DNA of 64,000 nt from Flavobacteriales bacterium. GTDB taxonomy: Bacteria > Bacteroidota > Bacteroidia > Flavobacteriales_F > PHOS-HE28. The DNA is taken from positions 124,001 to 188,000 of the forward strand of contig JACJZH010000005.1 in the NCBI GenBank assembly GCA_020635695.1, given 5' to 3'. The notes beneath the pieces were generated by a model, which had not been told where the DNA came from, did no database searches, and saw nothing but the letters and a program-made list of their open reading frames with translations. Each line of letters starts with the position of its first letter. Position 1 is the first letter of the stretch. Of the stretch, positions 17,760-26,456 are shown in pieces. Position numbers and translations under genes: made by a program.

Positions 17760-18743
17760 ATGAACGTTCCTACTCTTTTTTTCCGGCACCTTTCGGTACT
17801 TCTGTTGATTCTTGTCCCGCCGGCCCTGGCGGTCGCTCAGAAGACCTTGTCGGAGTTGTCCTTGGATAAGCGGGTACTGCTGATCCAGGACCGGGTGGAG
17901 CTCCTGGTGCCGGACAGCATGATGGCCGACCCCGGGGCCGCGGGTGAACGGGAGGCCCGCATGGAACTCCACACGCCTCACGGTGGTCTTGTGCTGCGCG
18001 TTCAGGACCTGCGCGAACTGGGCACGGACGACCTGTTGCGTGACTGGCGCATGGTGTTGGACCCGGCCAAGGAGGGCGCCTATACGCTGGAGCGTTTGCC
18101 CAGGAGACGTGACCTGGACCGCATCCGGTATCAGGAGGCGGAGCGTGGCACCGGCAGTGATGGGATCTTTCTGCAAGGCTTGCTGGTGCGCCTTCCGGAT
18201 GATGGACTGGTACGCCTGGATGCCTTCGTGGACGCCAGGGCCAGGGGGCACCTGAGCGCGTTCGATTCCCTGGTGGTGCGGATCTTCACGAGCGTGGTCG
18301 CCGGCCCCGGCCGCATGGTCCGAGAAGAACACGAGGAACGACTTGCCCTGTGCGAGGGCACCCTGGTGACGGTGCTTCTCCCGCCGGACCATGTGGTGAC
18401 CACGGAACGCCGGAAGGACCTGCAGGTGCATCTGGTGGACCGGCTGATGCCGCTCCTGTCCACATCCAGGCCGCAGGTGATCCTGAGCTGTGGCCCTGCT
18501 CCCACACCGCTGTCCAGGGAACTGGATCTCGGGACCGGCACGCGGAGCTCCCGGCCAGGAACCTTTCTGGGCCAGGAGGTGATCTGGGACCACTACAGGG
18601 ACCCTGATGGAGGGCTGCAACTGCTGGAGTTCATGACCGGACCCGCCCAGGACCGCATCCATGTGGCCCTTCTCGGAACCACCGACCAGGACATGGAGGA
18701 CCTGCTGCGGATAGCGTCTTCCATCGAGCCGGTATCCCCCTGA
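17760..18743 (+). CDS. Hypothetical exported protein
   Basis: 327 residues from ATG 17760; a TTG nine bases earlier is a weaker option. The N-terminus MNVPTLFFRHLSVLLLILVPPALAVAQ is a signal peptide. The body has no motif I recognise. It reads as a compact alpha/beta domain of about 300 residues with repeated acidic/basic strands (for example LVVRIFTSVVAG and VILSCGP). No cysteine pair, transmembrane helix or sorting domain was seen. It diverges from DUF4175 and ends 49 bp before gltX, which has its own promoter-like box. Confidence 0.75.
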   Translation: MNVPTLFFRHLSVLLLILVPPALAVAQKTLSELSLDKRVLLIQDRVELLVPDSMMADPGAAGEREARMELHTPHGGLVLRVQDLRELGTDDLLRDWRMVLDPAKEGAYTLERLPRRRDLDRIRYQEAERGTGSDGIFLQGLLVRLPDDGLVRLDAFVDARARGHLSAFDSLVVRIFTSVVAGPGRMVREEHEERLALCEGTLVTVLLPPDHVVTTERRKDLQVHLVDRLMPLLSTSRPQVILSCGPAPTPLSRELDLGTGTRSSRPGTFLGQEVIWDHYRDPDGGLQLLEFMTGPAQDRIHVALLGTTDQDMEDLLRIASSIEPVSP

Positions 18744-18761
18744 GGGGCGGATGCGATCGGG

Positions 18762-18769
18762 TAACTTCG
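18762..18769 (+). promoter_or_regulatory. Possible -7 box for gltX
   Basis: TAACTTCG, one base from TAnnTTTG, ends 23 nt before the gltX ATG at 18793. Confidence 0.45.
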
Positions 18770-18792
18770 CGCCCCGTTCAGAACACCCGAAC

Positions 18793-20322
18793 ATGAGCGT
18801 CCGCGTCCGTTTCGCACCCAGCCCCACCGGCCCGCTGCACATGGGCGGGGTGCGCACCGCCCTGTACAACCATCTGCTGGCCCGTAAGGCGGGGGGCACC
18901 TTCATCCTGCGGATCGAGGACACGGACCAGACACGGTACGTTCCCGGGGCCGAGGAGTACATCCGCGAGGCGCTGGACTGGTGTGGCCTCAGCCCCGACG
19001 AGAGTCCCTGGAAGGGCGGGCCGCACGGGCCCTACCGGCAAAGCGAACGCAAGGACCTGTACAGCGGCTACGTGGACCAGCTGATCGAGGCGGACAAGGC
19101 GTACTACGCCTTCGACACCCCCGAGGAACTGGATGCCATGCGCGAACGGCTGAAGGCAGCAGGAGTGGCCGCACCCGCTTACAACGCGGTGACCCGTGAA
19201 CACATGCGCAACAGCCTGAGCCTGCCGGCGGACGAGGTGAAGGCCCGGTTGGCGAACGGAGAACCCTATGTGGTGCGGCTGAAAGTGCCCCGCCATGAGG
19301 AGGTACGCTTCGAGGACCGCATCCGGGGATGGGTGGTGGTGCAGAGCAGCCACATCGACGACAAGGTGCTGTTCAAGAGCGACGGCATGCCCACCTACCA
19401 CCTGGCCAACATCGTGGACGACCACCTGATGGCGATCACGCACGTGGTGCGGGGCGAGGAGTGGCTGCCCAGTGCCCCCCTGCACGTGCTGTTGTACCAG
19501 GCCTTCGGCTGGGAACGGCCGGAGTTCGCCCACCTGCCGCTGATCTTGAAGCCCGACGGCAACGGGAAACTGAGCAAGCGCGATGGCGATCGCCTCGGGT
19601 TCCCGGTCTTCCCGTTGGACTGGACCGACCCGGCCTCGGGTGAACGCAGCAGCGGCTACCGGGAGCGGGGTTACTATCCGGAGGCCTTCGTGAACATGCT
19701 GGCCCTGCTGGGCTGGAACCCCGGCACCGAACAGGAACTGTTCAGCCTGGACGAATTGGTGGACACCTTCTCGCTGGACCGGGTGAACAAGAGCGGGGCC
19801 CGGTTCGATCCGGAGAAGACCCGTTGGTTCAACCAGCAGTACCTGCGCCAGCGTCCGGACGCCGAGCTGGGCGAGGCGCTTCGTGGGAAGCTCGCTGACC
19901 GGGGCATCGACGTACCAGCGGAGCGGGCGGCCAAGGCCGCGAACCTGCTGAAGGAACGCGCCACCTTCGTGAACGACATGCTCGAGGGCATGTACCTCTT
20001 CACCAGCGGAAGCCCACTGACCGCCGACCACGACCCCGAGCTGAGGAAGCGTTGGAGCGAGGAAGGAGGTGCCGTGCTGGACGCCTTCGTGGAGGCCCTG
20101 CCCTCGGTGGACCCCTTCACCGCCTCAGGCATCGAGACCGCGTTCAAGTCCGTGATGGACCGGACGGGGGCCAAGATGGGGAAGGTGATGCCGCTTTACC
20201 GGCTCTTCGTGGCGGGTGCCATGCAGGGCCCCGGCATGTTCGAAGTGAGCGAGCTGCTTGGGCGGGACGAGGTGGTGCTGCGGCTGCGTGCGGGACTGGA
20301 ACACTGCCGGTCATGGGCTTGA
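18793..20322 (+). CDS. gltX: Glutamate--tRNA ligase
   Basis: 509 residues. It charges tRNA-Glu (and, in organisms with GatCAB, also tRNA-Gln) with glutamate. The class I signature is PSPTGPLHMGG at residues 9-19 and the KMSKS loop is KLSKRDGD near residue 259. The Bacteroidota-type insert after the catalytic domain (SSGYRERGYYPEAFVNMLALLGWNPG) is present. ATG 18793 gives the expected N-terminus VRVRFAPSPTG. The presence of gatA in this window suggests an indirect tRNA-Gln or tRNA-Asn route. It overlaps folB by 10 bp. Confidence 0.97.
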   Translation: MSVRVRFAPSPTGPLHMGGVRTALYNHLLARKAGGTFILRIEDTDQTRYVPGAEEYIREALDWCGLSPDESPWKGGPHGPYRQSERKDLYSGYVDQLIEADKAYYAFDTPEELDAMRERLKAAGVAAPAYNAVTREHMRNSLSLPADEVKARLANGEPYVVRLKVPRHEEVRFEDRIRGWVVVQSSHIDDKVLFKSDGMPTYHLANIVDDHLMAITHVVRGEEWLPSAPLHVLLYQAFGWERPEFAHLPLILKPDGNGKLSKRDGDRLGFPVFPLDWTDPASGERSSGYRERGYYPEAFVNMLALLGWNPGTEQELFSLDELVDTFSLDRVNKSGARFDPEKTRWFNQQYLRQRPDAELGEALRGKLADRGIDVPAERAAKAANLLKERATFVNDMLEGMYLFTSGSPLTADHDPELRKRWSEEGGAVLDAFVEALPSVDPFTASGIETAFKSVMDRTGAKMGKVMPLYRLFVAGAMQGPGMFEVSELLGRDEVVLRLRAGLEHCRSWA

Positions 20323-20663
20323 TCCGTGTGAACGGCATCCGGGTCTTTGCCTACCACGGCTGCCTGGCCGAGGAAGGCCGGATCGGCGGCCAGTTCCAGG
20401 TGGACGTGAGCGTGCTGGGAGACTTCTCCAACGCGGAGGCCTCGGACAGCCTGCAGGAGACCGTGGATTACGGCCGGGTGACCGCCATCGTGAAGGAACA
20501 GATGGCCATCCGCGCCAACCTGATCGAACACGTGGCCAGGCGCATCCTGGACGCGCTGAAGGCCGAGTGGCCCGGAGAGCTGGCCTGGCAGGTGCGTCTG
20601 GTGAAGGAGCATCCTCCCGTGGCCGGTGCGGTGGACCATGTGGTCTACGAACTGGAAGGCTGA
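20313..20663 (+). CDS. folB: Dihydroneopterin aldolase
   Basis: 116 residues, typical for FolB (7,8-dihydroneopterin to 6-hydroxymethyl-dihydropterin, folate synthesis, cytoplasm). Visible are the N-terminal VFAYHGCLAEEGRIGGQF with the family Y-x-G-x-x-x-x-E, the segment ETVDYGRVTAIV, LIEHVARRI, and the C-terminal VRLVKEHPPVAGAV with the catalytic Lys. ATG 20313 lies inside the gltX end, so translation is probably coupled. The longer open frame upstream is a gltX shadow. Confidence 0.95.
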   Translation: MGLIRVNGIRVFAYHGCLAEEGRIGGQFQVDVSVLGDFSNAEASDSLQETVDYGRVTAIVKEQMAIRANLIEHVARRILDALKAEWPGELAWQVRLVKEHPPVAGAVDHVVYELEG

Positions 20664-20675
20664 ACACCGGTACTG

Positions 20676-20683
20676 TATATTCG
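20676..20683 (+). promoter_or_regulatory. Possible -7 box for tRNA-Cys
   Basis: TATATTCG, near TAnnTTTG, 11 nt before the tRNA 5' end. Confidence 0.5.
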
Positions 20684-20694
20684 CGGTCCTTTCC

Positions 20695-20765
20695 GGTCAC
20701 GTGGCCGAGTGGCTAGGCAGAGGTCTGCAAAACCTCGTACAGCGGTTCGACTCCGCTCGTGACCT
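20695..20765 (+). tRNA. tRNA-Cys (GCA)
   Basis: A 71-nt cloverleaf. Acceptor GGTCACG pairs with CGTGACC, D arm GCC/GGC, anticodon stem GAGGT/ACCTC with loop CTGCAAA (anticodon GCA at 20727-20729), T arm AGCGG/CCGCT with loop TTCGACT. The discriminator is U (20765), as expected for tRNA-Cys. CCA is not encoded. Confidence 0.97.
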
Positions 20766-20771
20766 CCGAAG

Positions 20772-20796
20772 AAGTCCCCTTGATCGGGGACTTTTT
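20772..20796 (+). terminator. Rho-independent terminator after tRNA-Cys
   Basis: AAGTCCCC and GGGGACTT form an 8-bp perfect stem around loop TTGATC, followed by TTT. It starts 6 nt after the tRNA 3' end. Confidence 0.9.
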
Positions 20797-20859
20797 CATT
20801 GGAGGGCGATCTTTGCCCATACCGATCGGCGCCCTCGTGCGTTAGCAACCCGTTCCGCC

Positions 20860-23214
20860 ATGCGAGCCCCACTCATCCACCTGCTCTGCCTCCTGTGCGT
20901 GATGGCGCATCTCCAGGCCTCCGGGCAGGTGGCCATCGGGGAGTGGCAGGACCATTTTCCCTACCGTGACCTGGTGGACGTGGAGGTCTCCGGGTCATCG
21001 ATCCATGGGGCCACCAGTACGGCGGTCTACCGCTATGGGCGGAACACCGGGGAGATCGAACGCTTCACCAAGGTGAATGCCCTGAGCGACGTGGGGATCA
21101 GCACGGTGCGTTGGGTCGCTGACCGGCAGTTGCTGTTGATCGGCTATGGGAACGGCAACCTGGACCTGCTGACCGGCACGTCCGTGATCAATCTCCCGGA
21201 CATCAAGCGGAGCAACATCCTCGGTGACAAGGGGGTCTATTCCATCGAGGAGAAGAACGGCCGCGCCTACCTCTGCTGTGGCTTCGGCGTGGTGGTGGTG
21301 GACCTGGACGCCGTGGAGGTGGAGGAGACCTGGTTGATCGGCCCCGCAGGGTCACAGCTGCAGGCCAATGGATTGGCGTTCTTCCAGGACTCCATCCATG
21401 TGGCCACCGAGGATGGGTTGTTCAGTGCCTTTGAACAGGCACCGAACCTGGCCTCCTTCGAGAACTGGCGTCGTCGTTCGGACGTCCCTTCCTCCACCAA
21501 CGCCATCACCAACATCCTGGTCTTCGGCGACACGCTGCTGATCAGCCGGGTGTCGGCATCGGAGCAGGACACCGTGTTCGCTTTGGTGGCGGGGCAGTGG
21601 ACCGCGATCCCCACGCTTTCAGGGAACCCCGTTCGTTCCTTGTCGGCGGACGGACATCAGGCACTGGCCGTCTGCTTTCCCGGCTGGGTCCGCTGGTTCG
21701 ATGCCAGCTTCGCCGAGATCGGGGCCCTGTATGACCTGCAGGGGGTCTCCATGAACACCAGGAAGGCCGACATCGGGCCGGGCAACGAGGTCTTCATCGC
21801 CACCGGCGACCTGGGCCTGATCGCTCCGGTCGGGAGCTCGCAGTTCTCGAGGATCGAACCCAACGGGCCAACCACCACGAACAACGTGCGCCTGGATGCC
21901 GCTGGAGGCGCGGTCTACGTGGCCACGGGAGGTGTGGAGGGGAACTACACGAACAAGTTCCTGAAGGATGGTGTGCATCATCTCCAGAACGGGGAGTGGC
22001 GTACGACCGACAGGTCGAACAATGCCTTGATGGCGACCGGGGCCAACACCTTCGGTGGGGCCGTGAACGACATCCTGGACGTGGTGGTGGACCCCGACGA
22101 CCCGGACCATGCCTTTGCCGCCAGCTGGGATGATGGGCTGCTCGAGTTCCGTGACCGTGATCTGGTGGCCATCTACAATCCCGATAACTCCACGCTGCAG
22201 ATCAATGGTGGACTGGGCGCCGAGAACAAGGTCGAATTGGGCGGGCTCGCCTTCGATGCAGAGGGCAACCTGTGGATGACGAACAGCAATTGCGCCGCGC
22301 CGATCGCAGTGAGGACGCCCACCGGAAGCTGGAGGAGCTTTGCGCCGGGGGCCGTGTTGAACAACAACTCGCTCATGCGGGACATCCTTCCGGCCACCAA
22401 TGGCCTGAAATGGATCATCCGTCCTCGAAGCCAGGGCATGCTGGTGTTCAACGACAACGGCACGCTCAGCAACACCTCCGACGATCAGTACAAGGCCCTC
22501 ACGACCTTCGAGGGCAGCGGCGGGCTTCCCTCGCTTGACGTATTGTCCATGGCCGAGGACCTGGATGGCGAGATCTGGGTGGGGACCGGCAGGGGGGTGG
22601 CCGTGTTCTATAACCCGGACGCCGTGTTCTCCGGAGGCGACTTCGATGCCCAGCAGATCCTGATCGAACAGGACGGCAACATCCAGGTGCTGTTGGAGAC
22701 CGAGGCGGTGAGCGCGATCGCCGTGGATGGCGCCAACCGCAAATGGCTCGGAACACAGTCGTCCGGGGTGTTCCTGGTCTCCCCTGACGGCACCGAACAG
22801 GTGCTCCATTTCACCGTGGAGAACAGCCCGCTGCCGAGCAACACGATCACCGACCTGGCCATCGATGGGGAGAGCGGAGAGGTGTTCATCGGCACGGAGC
22901 AGGGCATCCTGAGCTACCGGAGCGATGCCTCGGCCGGCCTGGTGGAGGCCAGCTGTGCCACGGTGTTCCCCAATCCGGTCGACCGCACCTACGACGGCCC
23001 CATCACCATCACCGGCATGATGCGTGACAGCGACGTGCGCATCACCGACATCAGCGGGAACCTGGTGTATCGTACCACCTCGCTCGGGGGACAGGCCATC
23101 TGGCCGGGCACCGACCTGCAGGGTCAGGAGGTGAGCACCGGGGTGTACCTGATCTTCGCCACCGACCCCACGGGCTCCTCCAAGTGCAACACCAAAGTGC
23201 TGGTGGTGCGCTGA
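20860..23214 (+). CDS. porZ: Type IX secretion system protein PorZ-like (beta-propeller, sorting domain)
   Basis: 784 residues from ATG 20860, with a signal peptide ending near LQASGQ. The mature N-terminus IGEWQDHFPYRDLVDV and the two consecutive propeller-like regions (repeated GVYSIEE, DILDVVVDPDDP and NTITDLAIDGESGEVFIGT) match PorZ, the T9SS attachment-complex protein that delivers anionic lipopolysaccharide to cargo. The last 85 residues resemble a T9SS type A sorting domain (VFPNPVDRTYDGPITI to GVYLIFATD). Position directly before recO (4-bp gap) matches the porZ-recO linkage in Flavobacteria. A GATCTTTG near 20808 is a weak -7 candidate. An alternative reading is a generic two-component-type propeller protein. 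Confidence 0.82.
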   Translation: MRAPLIHLLCLLCVMAHLQASGQVAIGEWQDHFPYRDLVDVEVSGSSIHGATSTAVYRYGRNTGEIERFTKVNALSDVGISTVRWVADRQLLLIGYGNGNLDLLTGTSVINLPDIKRSNILGDKGVYSIEEKNGRAYLCCGFGVVVVDLDAVEVEETWLIGPAGSQLQANGLAFFQDSIHVATEDGLFSAFEQAPNLASFENWRRRSDVPSSTNAITNILVFGDTLLISRVSASEQDTVFALVAGQWTAIPTLSGNPVRSLSADGHQALAVCFPGWVRWFDASFAEIGALYDLQGVSMNTRKADIGPGNEVFIATGDLGLIAPVGSSQFSRIEPNGPTTTNNVRLDAAGGAVYVATGGVEGNYTNKFLKDGVHHLQNGEWRTTDRSNNALMATGANTFGGAVNDILDVVVDPDDPDHAFAASWDDGLLEFRDRDLVAIYNPDNSTLQINGGLGAENKVELGGLAFDAEGNLWMTNSNCAAPIAVRTPTGSWRSFAPGAVLNNNSLMRDILPATNGLKWIIRPRSQGMLVFNDNGTLSNTSDDQYKALTTFEGSGGLPSLDVLSMAEDLDGEIWVGTGRGVAVFYNPDAVFSGGDFDAQQILIEQDGNIQVLLETEAVSAIAVDGANRKWLGTQSSGVFLVSPDGTEQVLHFTVENSPLPSNTITDLAIDGESGEVFIGTEQGILSYRSDASAGLVEASCATVFPNPVDRTYDGPITITGMMRDSDVRITDISGNLVYRTTSLGGQAIWPGTDLQGQEVSTGVYLIFATDPTGSSKCNTKVLVVR

Positions 23215-23218
23215 CGCC

Positions 23219-23932
23219 ATGCTGCACCGCACCCGGGCCATCGTGCTGCGCACCATCGCCCATGGCGACCGCAGCCGGGTGATGCAGGCCTACACCCAGG
23301 AGTCCGGCCGACGGAGCTACTTCGCGCGTACCGGTCGCAAGGGAGGTGCCGCCGCGGCAGCGTTCCAGCCGCTGGCACGCGTGGAGCTCACCGCCCAAGG
23401 GGCTCCCGACCGGGATCTGCATCAGTTGCGCGAGATCCGGGTGGACCGCCCCTACCACCGGGTGCATGCCGATCCCGTGCGTGGCGGCGTGCTGCTCTTC
23501 CTGCAGGAGCTGCTCGTGCGGGTGCTGCGCGAGGAATCGCCGGACCCGGCCTTGTTCGCGTTCCTGGACGACGCGCTCACGGAACTGGACGAGGGTCCGG
23601 ACCCGGTCCTGTTCCCACAGCTCTTTCTGGTGCAGCTCAGCCGCCATCTGGGCTTCTTTCCCGAGGCTCCCGATGGGGTGGAGGGGCGGTTCGACCTGAA
23701 GGAGGGCCGCTTCCTGAACACCGCCGAGCACAGCGGGCATGCCATGGACGAGGACGTGGGCAAGGCGCTGGCCTACCTGCTGGAGGTGCCGATCGGAGGT
23801 GCTTCGGACATGGTGCTTCCCGGAGATCTGCGCCGCCGCCTGCTGGACCAGTTGCTGCTCTACTACCGCTTCCACGTGGAGGGCTTGGGCGAGTTGCGTT
23901 CGCCGGCCGTGCTGCACCAGGTCCTGCATTGA
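23219..23932 (+). CDS. recO: DNA repair protein RecO
   Basis: 237 residues. RecO anneals single strands and helps RecR load RecA in the RecF pathway. The N-terminal OB fold is recognisable (MLHRTRAIVLRTIAHGDRSRVMQAYTQE, then RSYFARTGRKGG) and is followed by the all-helical C-terminal domain. The zinc-finger cysteines found in some RecO proteins are absent here, as is common in Bacteroidota. It is the second gene of the porZ-recO unit. At position 23871-23880 the sequence carries CCACGTGG by chance; it lacks the flanks of a parS site. Confidence 0.95.
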   Translation: MLHRTRAIVLRTIAHGDRSRVMQAYTQESGRRSYFARTGRKGGAAAAAFQPLARVELTAQGAPDRDLHQLREIRVDRPYHRVHADPVRGGVLLFLQELLVRVLREESPDPALFAFLDDALTELDEGPDPVLFPQLFLVQLSRHLGFFPEAPDGVEGRFDLKEGRFLNTAEHSGHAMDEDVGKALAYLLEVPIGGASDMVLPGDLRRRLLDQLLLYYRFHVEGLGELRSPAVLHQVLH

Positions 23933-23973
23933 GGGCCGTTCATGCGGCCGTACTTTCGCCGGTCTCCGCGAAC

Positions 23974-26103
23974 ATGCGCGCACTCCCCTTCATCCTGATC
24001 CTGGCCGCCTGCCGGCCCGCGACCACCATGGAACGACCCGTACCCCCGCGTCCGGACAAGGAACCCCACCTGCTGAGCCTGCACGGCCACGACCGCACCG
24101 ACCCGTATTTCTGGATGCGCCTCAGCGAGGAGCAACGCGATGCCGATCCGCCCGATGCCCACACGCAACGCGTGATCGACCACCTGAACGCGGAGAATGC
24201 CTATGCCGAGGCCGTGCTGGCCCCGGTGAAGGACCTGCGCGACAGCCTCTATGCCGAGATGCGCGGACGGATCAAGGAGACCGATATGAGCGTGCCCTAC
24301 CGCGAGAACGGGTACTGGTACCACCACCGCTTCGAGGAAGGCAAGGAGTACGCCGTGCACGTGCGCCGCGAGGACCGGGAAGGTGCCCCGGAGGTCGACT
24401 TCCTGGACGAGAACAAGCTTTCCGAGGGCCATGCCTACTTCGATCTGGCCGACTTTGAAGTGAGCCCCGGCAACGGACTGGTGTGCTACAGCGTGGACAC
24501 CGTGGGCCGCCGTGTCTACGAGTTGCGCTTCCTGGACCTGCGCACGGGGGAGGAGCTGTCCGACCGAATCCCCCGGACCGCGGGTGGCTGCGCCTGGGCG
24601 GACGACCGCACCGTGTTCTACACCATCAAGGACCACACCCTGCGCTCCTACAAGGTGTTCCGCCACGTGTTGGGCACCGATGCCGCCGACGATGTGGAGG
24701 TGTACCACGAGCGCGACGAGGCCTACAGCTGCGACGTGTACCGCAGCCGCTCGGACCGCTACGTGATCATCGATACGGAGAGCACGCTCACCAGCGAGTA
24801 CTGGTTGCTGCCCACGGACGAGCCGCTCGGGGAGTTCCGGGTCTTCCTCCCGCGCGAGGATGGCCATGAGCACAGCATCTACCACCACCCCGGCGGCTTC
24901 TACATCCTCACCAACTGGCAGGCCCGCAATTTCCGCCTGATGGCCTGTGGCGAGGAGGACAGCAACGACCGGTCGAAGTGGCTGGAGGTCGTGCCGCATC
25001 GCGAGGACGTGCGCCTGGAGGACGTGGACCTGTTCCGCGATCACCTTGTGTTGAGCGAGCGTCGTGAGGGCCTTACGCACATCCGTATCCGCCGCCTGAG
25101 CGACGGGAAGGAGCATGAGATCGGCTTCAAGGACCCCGCCTACGTGACCTGGACAGGAACCAATCCCGAGTGGGACACCCACGAGTTGCGCTACGGTTAC
25201 ACTTCCTTCACCACGCCGCAGAGCGTGTACCTGCACGACATGAACGCCGGCACCGACACCCTCCTGAAGCAGCAGGAGGTGCTGGGCGACTTCGATGCCG
25301 GCAACTACACCAGCGAGCGCACCTGGGCCACCGCGCCGGACGGCACCCGCGTACCGATCTCCGTGGTGCACCGCCGCGACGTGGCCCTGGATGGCAAGGC
25401 CCCGCTGTTGCTGTACGGCTATGGCTCCTACGGCATCAGCATGGAACCCACCTTCAGCATCGCGCGGTTGAGCCTCTTGGACCGTGGCTTCGTGTTCGCG
25501 CTGGCGCACATCCGGGGCGGCGAGGACCTGGGCCGTGCGTGGTATGAGGAGGGGCGCATGGAGCATAAGATGAACACCTTCACCGACTTCATCGCGTGTG
25601 GGGAGCACTTGATCAGGGAGCGTTACGCCGACCCGGACCGCCTGATGTGCATGGGCGGGAGCGCCGGTGGTCTGTTGGTGGGTGCGGTGCTGAACCTGCG
25701 TCCCGACCTGTGGCGCGCCGCGGTGGCCGAGGTGCCTTTCGTGGATGTGGTGACCACGATGCTCGACGACAGCATTCCCCTGACCACGGGCGAGTTCGAC
25801 GAATGGGGCGACCCCAAGGAGAAGGAGGCGTACTTCCGCATGATGTCCTATTCACCCTATGACAACGTGCACGACGTGTCCTACCCGGCGTTGCTGGTCA
25901 CCACGGGTTTCCACGACAGCCAGGTGCAGTATTGGGAGCCGGCCAAGTGGGTGGCGCGCCTGCGCGATCACCAGCAGGGTGATGCGCCCATCGTGCTGCA
26001 CACGAACATGGAGGCCGGGCACGGCGGGGCCTCGGGACGGTTCGAGCGGTTGAAGGAGATCGCGCTGGACTTCGCCTTCCTGATCGGCGAGGCGCGCAAC
26101 TGA
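23974..26103 (+). CDS. Oligopeptidase B-like S9A serine peptidase, lipoprotein
   Basis: 709 residues from ATG 23974. The N-terminus MRALPFILILAAC ends in a lipobox, so unlike cytoplasmic PtrB it is predicted to be a lipoprotein. The N-terminal propeller starts with the S9A motif DPYFWMR and includes ENAYAEAVLAP. The catalytic triad is visible: Ser 563 in GGSAGG, Asp 648 in FHDSQVQYWEPAKW and His 683 in GHGG. The family cleaves peptides after basic residues. A TACTTTCG at 23951-23958 may be its -7 box and argues against a longer start. It abuts the convergent 76-residue gene: the two stops form TGATCA. Confidence 0.93.
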   Translation: MRALPFILILAACRPATTMERPVPPRPDKEPHLLSLHGHDRTDPYFWMRLSEEQRDADPPDAHTQRVIDHLNAENAYAEAVLAPVKDLRDSLYAEMRGRIKETDMSVPYRENGYWYHHRFEEGKEYAVHVRREDREGAPEVDFLDENKLSEGHAYFDLADFEVSPGNGLVCYSVDTVGRRVYELRFLDLRTGEELSDRIPRTAGGCAWADDRTVFYTIKDHTLRSYKVFRHVLGTDAADDVEVYHERDEAYSCDVYRSRSDRYVIIDTESTLTSEYWLLPTDEPLGEFRVFLPREDGHEHSIYHHPGGFYILTNWQARNFRLMACGEEDSNDRSKWLEVVPHREDVRLEDVDLFRDHLVLSERREGLTHIRIRRLSDGKEHEIGFKDPAYVTWTGTNPEWDTHELRYGYTSFTTPQSVYLHDMNAGTDTLLKQQEVLGDFDAGNYTSERTWATAPDGTRVPISVVHRRDVALDGKAPLLLYGYGSYGISMEPTFSIARLSLLDRGFVFALAHIRGGEDLGRAWYEEGRMEHKMNTFTDFIACGEHLIRERYADPDRLMCMGGSAGGLLVGAVLNLRPDLWRAAVAEVPFVDVVTTMLDDSIPLTTGEFDEWGDPKEKEAYFRMMSYSPYDNVHDVSYPALLVTTGFHDSQVQYWEPAKWVARLRDHQQGDAPIVLHTNMEAGHGGASGRFERLKEIALDFAFLIGEARN

Positions 26104-26334
26104 TCAGCTGGCGATGCTCTCCGCGGCCATGATCTCGTCCGGCTGCAGGGGCACCACTTCCAAGGGCTGGCCGGGGTCGCTCTGGAAGCGCTCGTAGTCG
26201 CGTACACTGGCGAAGAAGAGCCGAGTGCTGCCTCCGTGGTCCACTTCCCATACCACGCCGAACACCTCCTTGCCACTGCGCAGCTTGAAGCGGCAGTGCT
26301 GGTTGTAGAAGCGACGGATGTGGGTGAGCTCCAT
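26104..26334 (-). CDS. Small conserved-looking hypothetical protein
   Basis: 76 residues. The sequence MELTHIRRFYNQHCRFKLRSG suggests a small beta-barrel-like cytoplasmic domain (KEVFGVVWEVDHGGSTRLFFAS). There is no signal peptide or membrane helix. It is the C-terminal part of a much longer open frame, but ATG 26334 is the natural start: upstream residues are Arg/Ala/Gly-rich antisense of the next gene. The C-terminus LEVVPLQPDEIMAAESIAS is acidic. Function unknown. Confidence 0.7.
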   Translation of the reverse strand: MELTHIRRFYNQHCRFKLRSGKEVFGVVWEVDHGGSTRLFFASVRDYERFQSDPGQPLEVVPLQPDEIMAAESIAS

Positions 26335-26456
26335 GCGGTGGGAAGCGACTCCGAAAAGTAGTGGGCAGGACCCGTGAAAGGCCAGCAGACTTTTCAACAG
26401 AACGCCCGTTCCGCGGTGGATAGTGCGGTGTCCGGAACCGGCGACCGGCCTGATGC

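Noticed and set aside
23865..23885. CCACGTGG in recO as a fourth parS
   Set aside because: The flanks read CTTCCACGTGGAGGG and do not complete the TGTTCC...GGAACA palindrome.
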